Of a stretch of 64,000 bases of DNA, positions 22,036-32,011 are shown piece by piece. This DNA is from Campanula takesimana (lineage: Eukaryota > Streptophyta > Magnoliopsida > Asterales > Campanulaceae). The position numbers and the translations under genes were made by a program. The notes under the pieces were generated by a model. That model saw only the letters and a program-made list of their open reading frames with translations, had not been told where the DNA came from and ran no database searches. Location: contig JAOWBW010000302.1 in assembly GCA_026119855.1 (NCBI GenBank), positions 530,339 to 594,338 of the forward strand, written 5' to 3'. How positions within the stretch are numbered: the first letter of the stretch is position 1; every line of letters begins with the position of its first letter.

Positions 22036-23414
22036 TATAATATCCTTTTAAGGATGGATTATTAAACAAAAATTCCTCATTTCAGATCACATTATTAGCA
22101 TGGTTAAGGGACATTATATTATGTTCAACGGCTTTCTTTTCCCTTTTGAATCGTTTAAAAGAAAGACTTAATCATTAAGTAAACCATTTTAATTAAGGAT
22201 CCTAAGCTAATTCATTTGCTTTCTACCTATAAAAAGTGTGAGGGATCTCTATTGTTCACATGTCTCTTTTATTATCACCAATATGTTTTACACGGAATCT
22301 AAACAAAGAAGAAAAGAGATGACCATAAATGTTTTTTTTTTTTTTATCTAATGAGGTGAAATATAATACTCTTCCGTCTCTAAATCAAAATGAATACTCT
22401 CTCTCCGTCTCATAAGAATCTCATAAGAAGAAGTATCACACTTTTTTTTTTTAGTTTGTCTCAAATTAAAACTCACATACTTAAATAAAAAATTGTTAGT
22501 AAATCAGACCCAAGAGATGACAGAAAATAACGAACACAAATCGACAAACAAAAACCCAAAATTTACGTGGTTCACTAACAACCTATTGGCTACGTCCACG
22601 GGCAAAGGGAAACAAATATTATTAATATGTCCGGAGAAACAATTACAGAAGAAACACTGATGATCACACTAATCTATTTTTGATCACAAAATTCTTGACT
22701 GTGCAAACCCTAGATATGGAATTGTTGATATCTCTTTTCTCTCTCTGTTTCTATCTCTGTAGAGGATACTAGTTACGACTAATATTTATACTTTTATAGT
22801 CCTAACCCTGAAGACAGAAGGAGTCTCAAAATACAACTCCCAAAAGGAATTAATTAAGTCCCACGCATTTTCCTCGTTCCGCGCTAAGTCTGGACTAGCT
22901 TCCTCATGAGAAAGCAGATACGTTGCGGTATGGAATTAAATTGAACATGCTTTGTACATTAACCAACCTAGTAGTTGATAGCGTAAAACAAGTATGGAGC
23001 TTGCATAGCCATTCCATAAACTTTGCCTACCTATTTCCTCACAATAAAACCCTTTTTGGCCTTCAAATAGGCACACTTAAAAAGAATACTTAACCAATAC
23101 CACAATCTAACTTGCCTTCCTTTTAATAAAATAACATCCTACCCTTTACATTTCTTTCTTTTCCTTTCCGGAATACAAAGGCACTAAAATTCATCTTTTT
23201 AGTGGCATCTACTCAACTCTATTTCATGATTTTATTCCTCCAAAAACCACATCCCAATATATGTAAATATCGTTTACTCGAAGCTGGACTGTTGTATACA
23301 GTCGACTGCTATACAGTTTGCTATACAAGTCACGCTGTTTGCGCCCTATATCCATATTTTCTTGAACAACTGAACTATATCATCCATTTCAAGGCAATTG
23401 CAAGTTCTTAGGTA
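22036..23414. other. Intergenic stretch with a possible dispersed repeat
   Basis: AT-rich. Around 22540-22620 the phrase aatttacgtggttcac…ggctacgtccacggg resembles a sequence I associate with dispersed repeats in other plants, but I cannot assign it to an element class. No gene. Confidence 0.35.
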
Positions 23415-23423
23415 GTTCTCTTG
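23415..23423. repeat. Left target duplication of the 8.6-kb MULE
   Basis: GTTCTCTTG, matching GTTCTCCAG at 32003-32011 in 7 of 9 positions. Nine bases is the usual length for Mutator-like elements. Confidence 0.5.
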
Positions 23424-23500
23424 TCATAGACGTCAGCCAACCCCTATGGGGTTAAAACTATATACACAGCCCGGTAAATACACAGCCCATTTAATTCCAT
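23424..23500. repeat. Left terminal inverted repeat of the MULE
   Basis: Its landmarks in order are aacccctatggggtt, tatatacacagccc, tacacagcccatttaatt. The right end has the same order when inverted. Confidence 0.7.
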
Positions 23501-23513
23501 CGCTGCCCTTGCA

Positions 23514-23680
23514 CGTCTCGTGTATACTTACACGAGATGAGAGCTTACATCTCGTGTACATATACACGACATACATCTCGTGTAAGTACACACGAGATGA
23601 GTCTCGTGTAGGTACACGTGACATCTCGTGTATGTATACACGAGATGTAAGCTCTCATCTCGTATAAGTATAGACGACAT
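23514..23680. repeat. Palindromic repeat cluster 1
   Basis: About nine half-sites of the type ctcgtgta/tacacgag, paired into hairpins with loops of a few bases (for example tctcgtgtatacttacacga). The cluster is itself roughly symmetrical, with 'gagagcttacatctcgtgta' near the left and its inverse near the right. It sits just inside the left terminal repeat. Confidence 0.8.
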
Positions 23681-24675
23681 AGGCATCTGAGCCTGCTTTT
23701 CCACAACCGCAACAGCAAAAAGCAACAATAAACATAACTTGGAATGAAATTTGATTCTCAAATAGGACATCTCCACAAAACATCAATAGACCATTACACA
23801 TATACTATCGCCTAATTGTATACGAAATGAAAGTGTTAACAAGGATAAGCATATAATTCAAACATTCATACAAACTGGATAAATCAAAAACCATTACACA
23901 TATACTATCCTATATGTAATCTTCTTTGTCTTCTTGCATCGGTATCCTCCTCATAGAGTTGACTGAACTCTGCTATCCTATCTTGGTATGGGAGGAGTAG
24001 TTGGCTTGCGGTTGGATCACAGCGGTTCCGATAAAGGTTTGGCGGTGGTGGTATTGGGTAATCATTGCCTAACATGCGCAGCTGCAAAAGTAATAACAGT
24101 TATATACAAGACAATGAAATAAAATGAATATAAGTAAGACAACTAAATATAACTAATATAGATGAGACAATTAAGTTTCATACCGCTATAAAATGGTTTC
24201 CATTGACTTGTCCCACCACAACTGTGTTCACCGGTGGTTGTACTGGTGCAGTCACTGGAAGGCATAACATACCACCGCTAGTCGAGTAAGAAATGAACGC
24301 CACATTATACCTCGTGGCAATGATGTGCCCAAGATCTGGGAGCTCCATCCAATAATCACTGGGCGCCGTCCGGCTATAGCAAGCAATCTTACGTAAGAGT
24401 TCTCTTACCGATATCCAAGGTAGAACTCTTTCGTAAAGGTCTTGGCGAGCAAGCACCTCATTGTAACATTCTGTGCGCACTCAGCCCACTTCTCCTCATC
24501 TCCGTATATCTGTGCTGCTACGGCTCTATAGCCACAATGTCCATCTGATGCCACATCTATGATGCCTCCAATACGCGGGGTAATGAAAGGCGGAAAAGAC
24601 TCTACATACGGGGAGCTGTATAAACTAGTATAATTGGGCTGTCCATTTCCCTCTCCACGACCCTGACCCTGACCC

Positions 24676-24679
24676 TGAT

Positions 24680-24710
<31 letters not shown>

Positions 24711-24728
24711 CCGTCCTCTCCCACGACC
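24676..24728 (-). repeat. Gly-Arg repeat linker
   Basis: Repeats of gacctcgacctcg-type hexamers encode an alternating GR tract followed by a GQ tract between the transposase and OTU parts. GR tracts can bind nucleic acid. Confidence 0.75.
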
Positions 24729-24912
24729 GGAAGGAGCTACTGGTGGATGAGACGTAGGAGTACTAGCAGGGGTAGATGGTGTGGGTCTGAAGGTGATTTC
24801 CGTTTGCGGGTGGACTCCGAACTCGCTTGGGTTGATGCAATGAATGCACATCTAGACCTGAAATAGGGCAAAGAAAAAAGAGTGAGAAGCATTCATAGTG
24901 TTGTTTGAAAGT

Positions 24913-25015
24913 GTTAAACAGTAGCAGCAACACAACAGCAACAACACAACAGCAGTTAAACAGTAGCAGCAACACAACAGCAACAACACAACAGCAACAA
25001 TACAACAGCAAAAAA
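24913..25015. repeat. Imperfect (CAACAACACAACAG)n in transposase intron
   Basis: About seven imperfect copies of caacaacacaacagc in the intron between exons 2 and 3. The same phrase occurs once at 28818-28840 and a related one at 23702. Confidence 0.75.
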
Positions 25016-26615
25016 TTTGAGACATAATTGAATGAAGATATATACCCTTTGCCAGTCGAGGATGGTGTAGCGGGGACTCCAAAAAATTTGTTAGTATGCT
25101 CCCAATCTGACAGTTCTCTGGAACTTCCGGCCCGGGGTTCATTCGGCTTTGAAATATGATCCGGCTCCATCGTTTTGAATAACTGTCTCCTTACCGGTTC
25201 AGGCTCCTTAGATGAAGGGTTGTCTACTTCAATGTCCAACTTCTTCCAAAACTCATGAATCGTGGACAGCTCAATCCGTCCCTGACACTCCTCTATCTGT
25301 GCAATCTCATGACTACATGGAAGTCCATGTGTCCGCCTGTAGTAACACCCGCAGGCAGCCTCTGTGATTACATAACCCCCATTATGACGCTGCTTGATTT
25401 TCTGAATTCGATCATGCTCTTGTCTGATAATGCGAAAGGCTACCGTTGACACTCTAGTGAATATGTTGCGATATAGATTGCGGGTCCTCAAATCAATTGG
25501 ATATCTGGTCCTTGATCTATTCATACCCTGTTTGATAGGGGCTGAGATTGCATAATTGAACGTCCTCATGAATGATTCTGCGAAGTCCTCGCTACCTGTA
25601 TGCTCCAACCCTTTCCTTCTAACATTCATTTCGATATGCCTCCGACACAAGAAGCGTGCGGTGTGGGGAAAAACTGTACGGAGAGCGCTGATGAAACCCA
25701 ACTCACGATCAGTGACAAAAACTGTAGGCAACCGGGGAGGTGTAAACAGACTGTGCAAATTGTTCAATGCCCATTCGTAATCACCCGTACTCTGATGCCT
25801 GAGGAACGCAGACGCTATTGTGAAATTATGCCAGGTGGAAGTAAAACCTACAAACTGCAAGTAGTACAGTCCGTAGCAGTTGGTGTTGTGAGTGCAGTCA
25901 CCCTGTACAACATATGGAAAACAGTTCAGAATCTTCATTGCTAATGGGTGAGAGAAGAATATGTCTTCGATCATGCCAGTCTCAGCGTCTTCCCTCGTGT
26001 AGCTAGTATATTCATTATCTCTGAGTAACTTAAGGAATTGTTGTAGCGGGTTCCTCCCTTGTCGTTCCTCTTCTCTATATTTTGACACGGCATTCCGGAC
26101 GTGCATCGGAGTGCTCACGTTCTTCTCATCCTGCATCTTTAGCACTGCCACAATGTCATTTGGACGCACTGAACATTCACTTGCGGTACACACAGCGTCA
26201 TATTCCCCAGGTGTCAATTTCCCGAGAGGAAAACCTTCCGGGTACAAAGGAAAGGAATGATTATGTATGCCATTCCTCACAACATAACCCCATGACCCAT
26301 CAACACCCCTCTCTGTGGCGTATAGTTTAAAACTGCAATCTCTTTTCTTTGTACTAGTCTTCCTAATGTTATTTGATCTTCCGGCCCTGTGTTGTCCACC
26401 AAAATGACATGTGATGTAAGCATATGCTAGTTTATTTCCACGTCTATTCCCCGAGATGTGTATAACTAGGTGTATATTTCGACCCCTCGCTATTTCCCGT
26501 ACATGTGCAAGAAGCGCATCCCGAGTTTGAAATATTTCTGATGTCGTGAATTCATCACTGGTATCCGGGAATGGACCCTGCAAAATACGAGATGAAAAGT
26601 CAGTTTCAAAGCCCA

Positions 26616-26730
26616 GCATACATCTATCTCGTGTAAGTGTACACTAGAGGCATCTCGTGTATGTCTACACGAGATTAATCTCGAGTAGAGGCACACGAGA
26701 TGAAACTCGTGTAGACTTACACGAGATACT
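26616..26730. repeat. Palindromic repeat cluster 2 (transposase intron 1)
   Basis: Eight half-sites such as atctcgtgtatgtctacacg and ctcgtgtagacttacacgag, within the first intron of the transposase gene and about 40 bp upstream of exon 2. Confidence 0.8.
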
Positions 26731-27245
26731 CCCTGTACAGATTGATTTTTTTTTTTTGAAAACTGGAATTTGATCTGATATTTCATTGTTATTGTCATGT
26801 GTATTTGAAGATTGTATAAATAAATATCATGTGATTTAATTCAAGATGTGATTTTTAAAACAAGATGGGATTTTTAAAACAAGATGGGATTTTTATTTTG
26901 ATTTTGATCACAATACACAAAAAAACATTAAAAACTTACTTCATCGAAGCTAGGATCATTGAAACTTGGAGAATGTTGATGTGGAGGAATATTTTGTAAG
27001 ATTTATTCTTCTTCATCAACGAGAAAATCTATCATATCAAGGTCAATACAATCATAAGAATTTTGTGGAGAATTATGTGAGGAATCCATGTTATTATGTG
27101 AGTAATCCATGTTATGAACTTAAAGATTGAATTTTTGAATGATAAAGGGATATTGTGTGGTTTCTGTTCAGAATGGGTGTGTTTTAGTAGGGTTTAATCG
27201 TCAAATTCATGCAATGGTTGCGGAAAAAGGGTTTATGGAATTTAA

Positions 27246-27307
27246 ACATCTCGTGCAGGTTTACACGAGATTCACTTGACCATCTCGTGTATACCTACAC
27301 GAGATGT
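27246..27307. repeat. Palindromic repeat cluster 3 (upstream of transposase ATG)
   Basis: Two hairpin units, catctcgtgcaggtttacac and catctcgtgtatacctacac, about 140 bp upstream of the transposase start codon, where a promoter would lie. Confidence 0.8.
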
Positions 27308-27339
27308 CATAAACTCCAAATGACAAGTTGTTTATTTTT

Positions 27340-28657
27340 TTTAATTTTTTTCTAGGCTCTAGATGACATTTTAATACATTTCCATTAGTATGACATTGGT
27401 CAAATTCTAAACGGAAATTGAGTTACAAATATGTCCCATTTCTCTAGGTTTTAAGGAATATGTCCCGATCTTATGAAAGTAGTACATGTCTAAGTTGTTT
27501 ATTTTTTTTTTAATTTTTTTCTAGGCTCTAGATGACATTTAAAGTGTTTTTCATTAGTATCACTTTCCTCAAAATCCAAATGGAAATTGAGTTAGAAATT
27601 TGTGACATTATTAGGGTTTTTAGGGTTGTAAGGAAAATGTCCCGATGTTGTGAAAATGGTATACGACTACCTAGTTTATTTTTTTTTCTAGATTCTAAAT
27701 GACATTTAAAGTGTTTTTCATTAATATCACTTTCCTCAAAATCCAAATGGAAATTGAGTTAGAAATTTGTGACATTATTAGGGTTTTTAGGGTTTTAAGG
27801 AAAATGTCCCGGTGTTGTGAAAATGGTATACGACTACCTAGTTATTATTTTTTTTTTTTTTTTCTAGATTCTAAATGACATTTAAAGTGTTTTTCATTAA
27901 TATCACTTTCCTCAAAATCCAAATGGAAATTGAGTTAGAAATTTGTGACATTATTAGGGTTTTTAGGGTTTTAAGGAAAATGTCCCGATGTTGTGAAAAT
28001 GGTATACGACTACCTAGTTATTTTTTTTTTTAATTTTCTTTCTAGATTCTAAATGACATTTAAAGTGTTTTTCATTAGTATCACTTTCCTCAAAATCCAA
28101 ATGGAAATTGAGTTAGAAATTTGTGACATTTTTAGGGTTTTAAGGAAAATGTCCCGATGTTGTGAAAATGGTATACGACTACCTAGTTATTATTATTTTT
28201 TTTTTCTAGATTCTAAATGACATTTAAAGTGTTTTTCATTAGTATAACTTTCCTCAAAATCCAAATGGAAATTGAGTTAGAAATTTGTGACATTATTAGG
28301 GTTTTTAGGGTTTTAAGGAAAATGTCCCGATGTTGTGAAAATGGTATACGACTACCTAGTTATTTTTTTTTCTTCCCTATATTCTAAATGACATTTAAAG
28401 TGTTTTTCATTAGTATAACTTTCCTCAAAATCCAAATGGAAATTGAGTTAGAAATTTGTGACATTATTAGGGTTTTAAGGGTTTTAAGGAAAATGTCCCG
28501 ATGTTGTGAAAATGGTATACGACTACCTAGTTTATTTTTTTTTATTTTTTTCTAGATTCTAAATGACATTTAAAGTGTTTTTCATTAGTATCACTTTCCT
28601 CAAAATCCAAATGGAAATTGAGTTAGAAATTTGTGACATTATTAGGGTTTTTAGGGT
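27340..28657. repeat. Tandem array of about 170-bp units (8 copies)
   Basis: Units start with (t)nctagattctaaatgaca at about 27353, 27522, 27688, 27864, 28041, 28205, 28378 and 28551. Each contains aaagtgtttttcattagtat, cctcaaaatccaaatggaaa, tgtgacattattagggtttt and ggtatacgactacctag. The first two are more diverged; the last is cut by palindromic cluster 4. Units differ mainly in T-run length. No coding capacity. It separates the two MULE genes. Confidence 0.9.
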
Positions 28658-28805
28658 TTACACGAGATGACATCTCGTGTAACACCACTCGAGATGCATC
28701 TCGAGTGGGTTTATACGAGACTTGTTTCGTGTAAACACACACGATATGCATCTCGTGTAAACCCACACGAGACACATCTCGTGTGGGTTTACACGAGATA
28801 CATCA
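28657..28805. repeat. Palindromic repeat cluster 4
   Basis: Ten or so half-sites, here mostly tttacacgagatg, catctcgtgtaacacc and ctcgagatgcatctcgag. Its first half is nearly the same as cluster 5 at 31214. It directly abuts the tandem array. Confidence 0.8.
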
Positions 28806-29034
28806 GTAGTCTCAACACCAGCAACAACACAACAGCAAAACATCATGTCCTCGGGGGGGGGGGGAAGGGGGGTTTTACGAAACACTAGAATAAACTATTG
28901 AATCGGGAGGGGGATTTAAAACGATAACTAAAATAAAAATACCATCATATTAACAAACTAGTAGAGGTGTCAATAAAAACTAGAATAAAATGTGTCCATT
29001 ACAATACAATGAAAAGCAAAAATAAAATAAAATC
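28806..29034. other. Spacer downstream of the PMD gene
   Basis: Contains a G-run (28852-28865) and AT-rich DNA, which would be the 3' UTR of the PMD gene. Confidence 0.4.
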
Positions 29035-31667
29035 CTAAGGCTGCGGTGGAAGTCCTAAAATCTCACCGGCCCGTCTAAGACCAACTAGCCAGTGCTCGGG
29101 GGCACTGGGATCCGACAAAAATGGAAGTATGATAGCTCGCAACTCCGCAATCCCTGCGATAGAAGGCTGCGGTGGAACATCAGGTGGGGGAGGTAGAATG
29201 TCACCGGGTGGATCGTGTATCGGATTAGCTATCCGAACATGACTCCTAGCCCTAAACCAAGACATATAATCTGGAGTCACGAAGGGAACAGCCACGGGAT
29301 GATCTCCAGTAAATAGTGGCCCCCAACGGACATCGGCCCTAAACTCCGCCATGCCAAAAGCCACCCACTCCTGCCAAACCTGATCTCCGTCACCGTAACG
29401 CTTCTGGTACCCCTTCTGACCCTTTGCCAAAACGCATAACTCGGTCGCCATGGGGGGCAGTCTGGGGATCCTCTGCTGGTACCCGAACTGCCTAGTCACA
29501 CGATCAGGCATATACGCCTCTGTGATGTCACAAAAGCGTATAACACCCCTGTAGTATGAAACAGGAAGTATCGCGTCCGACCCGGTCCCATAAGGAGTCC
29601 AAATAACCTGTGAGTAGACATTGTTAGGCAAAGTCAACAGAATATCGGAAGGAACGACACAAAAACGTATAATAGTTTTAATATGAATAACTCACACTGT
29701 CAGCCCCCATCCTGTCAAGAATGCGGCGATACTGCACAAGATGATCGAACGTCCTCCCAGCCGAATCATCACGAGACCATCTACGGGCTCTCGGCTGCCC
29801 CTGCTGCCACTGGGGGTCAGTAACTCGCCGAAAACCCGGAAAGTACTCGTATATCCAGGCCTGAGATGTATGTAAAAAGTATTAAATACTACTCAAATGC
29901 AACATTTAATAACAGAGGGGGGGGGGAGTAGACAGTAAAAAGATAGTGAATAGATGCCTGACATCCCTCAATAAATAACCAGTGCCGCTCAACTGGAGGT
30001 GTCTAGAGATGCCAGATACGTCAAGCGCTGGATCCGTATAGCGAACAACTCCACCATCAATCCTGATACCTGTAAATTGAAGATGCAATAACACATTTTA
30101 GTATAAGAGATGAATGTAGACAGTTCATATAATATATGGTTACTCGGGCCATGCACATTATATATGGTTACATGCACAGTTATATAATTGTGAATGGAGT
30201 ATCGAAGCGATGTTATAAAAACATACCCAGGATATGAAAACTGTCATGTAAAGTAATCGTCATCTCCCCCCACGGCATGTGGAACGAGTTAGTCTCAGGA
30301 GACCCCCGTTCCAAAAATGCCGTTAGGAGGGCATGGTTAGGCCTATGAATGACGGAATCATGCAGATGCTGGAGGCCAGATGCATCTACGAGGGCTAGCC
30401 AGGCTCTATCAGCAACCGGCTGTTCATCACGCTTGAACCTGTTCATTCGAAACAAAAAATATTATCAGTACTCAAGAAAAGCAGCATAGGATGATAATTA
30501 ATGGAATATTTAGAGTGTGTGGTATAAATAACTTAAATATTTAAAACATTTCACATTAATGCTAAGCTTACTGTGCAAGATGCGTGAGTCTCGTATGGAA
30601 AGTCACCAATCCCTCAGTAGTAGAGTCACCCCAAATCTGTCTGGCTCGGTGGTCACCGAACCCGTACATCAGTGAAACATCCTCTGGCCCACCACCGGGG
30701 TCCCTCTGAAGCTGCCATGATGGTGGCGCATCCTGACCCCGCCTCCTCCCGTGTCTCAGAGGTCTAGGCGGCTCTACTACATCATCATCCTCATCATCCT
30801 CCTCCTCCTGCACCCCCACCTCCTCCTCCTCCTCCTCATCATCCTGCCCCTCCCCATCCTCCTCCCCATCATCACTATCACTCTCCTCCTCCCCATCATC
30901 ACTATCCTCCTCCTCCTCCTCACTATCCCCATCGACCGCCGCCTCCTCCTGAACATCATCAGCTGCTGCCGCCTCCTCCTCCCTCTCCTCCTGCTCATCA
31001 TCAGTTGTGGCATCCTCGTCATTCCGAGCCTTGCTCCGGTTTTCTCCTCTCTCCAAACGCTCTTCAGCCTTCCTCTTTCTAGCTGAAACGGTCATAGGAT
31101 CACGTGCCTACAAAAAACATAAATAAGAGACAATACATTAGCGACAGTTACAGTAGATTAAATAAATGAACACAATGCTGACTGATAATTCACAATGCTG
31201 ATATTCAGAAGGATCACATCTCGTGTAACACCACTCGAGATGCATCTCGAGTGGGTTTACACGAGATGACATCTCGTGTAACACCACTCGAGATGCATCT
31301 CGAGTGGGTTTATACGAGACTTGTCTCGTGTAAACACACCCGAGATGCATCTCGAGTGGTGTTTACACGAGACACACCAAAGCCATAAAACCCAATCATC
31401 CCACATTAATAACAGGAAAAAAAAAATCCCAAAGAGTGTGTTGTGTACATTTTGTTCGCAATTTGAATAATTTTGTAGTTGAATCCAATTTCAATTTTAC
31501 ATTTTTCAAATTATGTTTAATTGGGAATATAGAAATGTAAAATTAGGTTAAAAATTGCTTACCTTTTTCACAGGCGCTGTAGACGAGCTAGTCCCGACGG
31601 CGATGTGGGCGGCGGTTGTGGCGGCGGCGGTCCCGGCGGCGGTCTTGGGTATTTTAACTCTCACCAT
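29035..31667 (-). CDS. Plant mobile domain (PMD) protein carried by a MULE
   Basis: Six exons fit one continuous frame: 31667-31563, 31107-30572, 30438-30227, 30069-29963, 29860-29696 and 29607-29035, all GT-AG (the fourth donor, GAT|GTCAGG, is weak). They give 565 residues. Residues 1-35 are Ala/Thr-rich. About 60-150 are strongly acidic with long Glu/Asp runs, probably disordered, followed by a short basic patch (RHGRRRG). The PMD core starts near 205 (ADRAWLALVDASGL; then ETNSFHMPWGEMTITLHD; ILG; GIRIDGG) and continues with AWIYEYFPGF, VIWTPYG and VIRFCD. The C-terminal tail is Pro-rich. PMD proteins (MAIN/MAIL family) act in the nucleus in transposon silencing and genome stability, and related domains occur inside gypsy and MULE transposons. 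Compared with the family, roughly 100 or more residues between 'GIRIDGG' and 'AWIYE' seem to be missing. It could be a host gene picked up by the element or a long-standing transposon gene; I favour the latter. Confidence 0.72.
30777..30960 (-). repeat. GAA/GAG/GAT-rich tract coding the acidic region
   Basis: On the plus strand it reads cctcctcctcctcatcatcc and similar. It encodes the Glu/Asp-rich N-terminal part of the PMD protein. Confidence 0.8.
31214..31372. repeat. Palindromic repeat cluster 5 (PMD intron 1)
   Basis: Ten or more half-sites; catctcgagtgggtttacac and catctcgtgtaacaccactc alternate, with an exact internal repeat of about 60 bp (31217-31276 against 31270-31330). It lies in the first PMD intron and mirrors cluster 2 in transposase intron 1. 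Confidence 0.8.
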
Positions 31668-31960
31668 TTCAGTTTCGAAAGTTTTTTTTTTTTTTTTTTT
31701 TAATGTGAGAGAGAGAGGTGAGAGAGAAGAACAGAGCGAGGGAAAGAACGACGGTGAGCGACGACGGTGACAGAGACGGTGAGAGAGAGACGTTAGAGAG
31801 AGAGACTGTTCGTTTCTTTCTTCCTCGTTGTTTCAAACTGAGAGAGAGAGAGGGGGGGTTAGGGAGAGAACGCGAGGGAGAATGAAATTGAAAAAAAAAA
31901 AAAAGAAGATATATATATGGGTACTTTGGTAATTTAATGGGGCTGTGGAAATAAGGGGCT
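31668..31960 (-). promoter_or_regulatory. PMD upstream region inside the right end of the MULE
   Basis: Reading the minus strand: terminal repeat, then a CT-rich tract (tctctctctccctcgcgttc), several ctctctctaacgtctc phrases, and an A-run just before the start codon. Such pyrimidine tracts are common in plant core promoters and leaders. On the minus strand ccatatatatatcttc (31921-31906) could serve as a TATA element. Confidence 0.4.
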
Positions 31961-32002
31961 GTGTATATAAATATATCCCCCCATGGGGTTAAGGAACTAT
32001 GG
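31905..32002. repeat. Right terminal inverted repeat of the MULE
   Basis: Inverted, it reads ccatagttccttaacccc, atggggggatatatt, tatatacacagcccc, ccacagccccattaaatt, in the same order as the left end. Confidence 0.7.
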
Positions 32003-32011
32003 GTTCTCCAG
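32003..32011. repeat. Right target duplication of the 8.6-kb MULE
   Basis: GTTCTCCAG, paired with 23415-23423. A separate 15-bp phrase gccctatatccatat occurs both at about 23342 and 32023, outside the element; I cannot explain it. Confidence 0.5.

Larger units (their letters stand above)
23905..27110 (-). pseudogene. MULE transposase fused to an OTU protease domain, disabled
   Basis: Likely exons: 27110-26940, 26577-25046, about 24850-24184 and 24081-23905, with good GT-AG borders except at the exon 2/3 join. Exon 2 encodes a FAR1/WRKY-GCM1-type zinc region (ITCHFGG, RDCSF, GIHNHSF), then the start of a DDE domain (GDCTHNTN at about 25899; FVTDRELG at about 25708; LCRRHIE), then a SWIM finger (CGC…HGLPCSHE, about 25350-25308). 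Exon 3 has a GR-repeat linker and an OTU cysteine protease domain (DVASDGHCGYR, Cys codon 24542-24540; GNHFIA, His codon 24195-24193), followed by a PPPP tail. Lesions: TAA in exon 1 (27005-27003); a missing stretch near 25530 that removes the part of the DDE domain with the catalytic Glu; and a one-base frameshift near 24482. It may once have cut and moved the element, with the OTU part removing ubiquitin-like conjugates; the latter is inference. Confidence 0.75.
23424..32002 (-). mobile_element. MULE carrying a transposase-OTU gene and a PMD gene
   Basis: The ends are TCATAGACGTCAGCC…AACCCC(T)ATGGGG…TATATACACAGCCC at the left and, inverted, CCATAGTTCC…AACCCCATGGGG…TATATACACAGCCC at the right, a terminal inverted repeat of 70-80 bp with small gaps. 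A likely 9-bp target duplication flanks it. Both genes read on the minus strand, PMD first (31667-29035), then the transposase-OTU gene (27110-23905). Five clusters of palindromic CACGAGATG/CATCTCGTG units occur on both sides of both genes, and CAACAACAC-type repeats occur in both halves, which ties the 8.6 kb together as one element. The transposase has disabling lesions, so this copy is no longer autonomous. Confidence 0.75.

Noticed and set aside
22540..22620. An LTR or TRIM edge around acgtggttcac…ctacgtccacgg
   Set aside because: No second copy, duplication or priming site is present in the window, so no element can be drawn.
23514..23680. Regularly spaced palindromic repeats resembling a CRISPR array
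   Set aside because: This is plant DNA, units have no constant spacers, orientation alternates and there are no cas genes; the same motif occurs in four other clusters of the same transposon.
24852..25142. Cys-rich open frame on the minus strand
   Set aside because: It reads the CAACAACAC intron repeat backwards; runs of Cys and Leu are the result, with no motif.
30751..31086. Plus-strand open frame of 111 codons rich in Leu and Ile
   Set aside because: It is the complement of the acidic region of the PMD gene; the minus strand has the domain evidence and splice sites.
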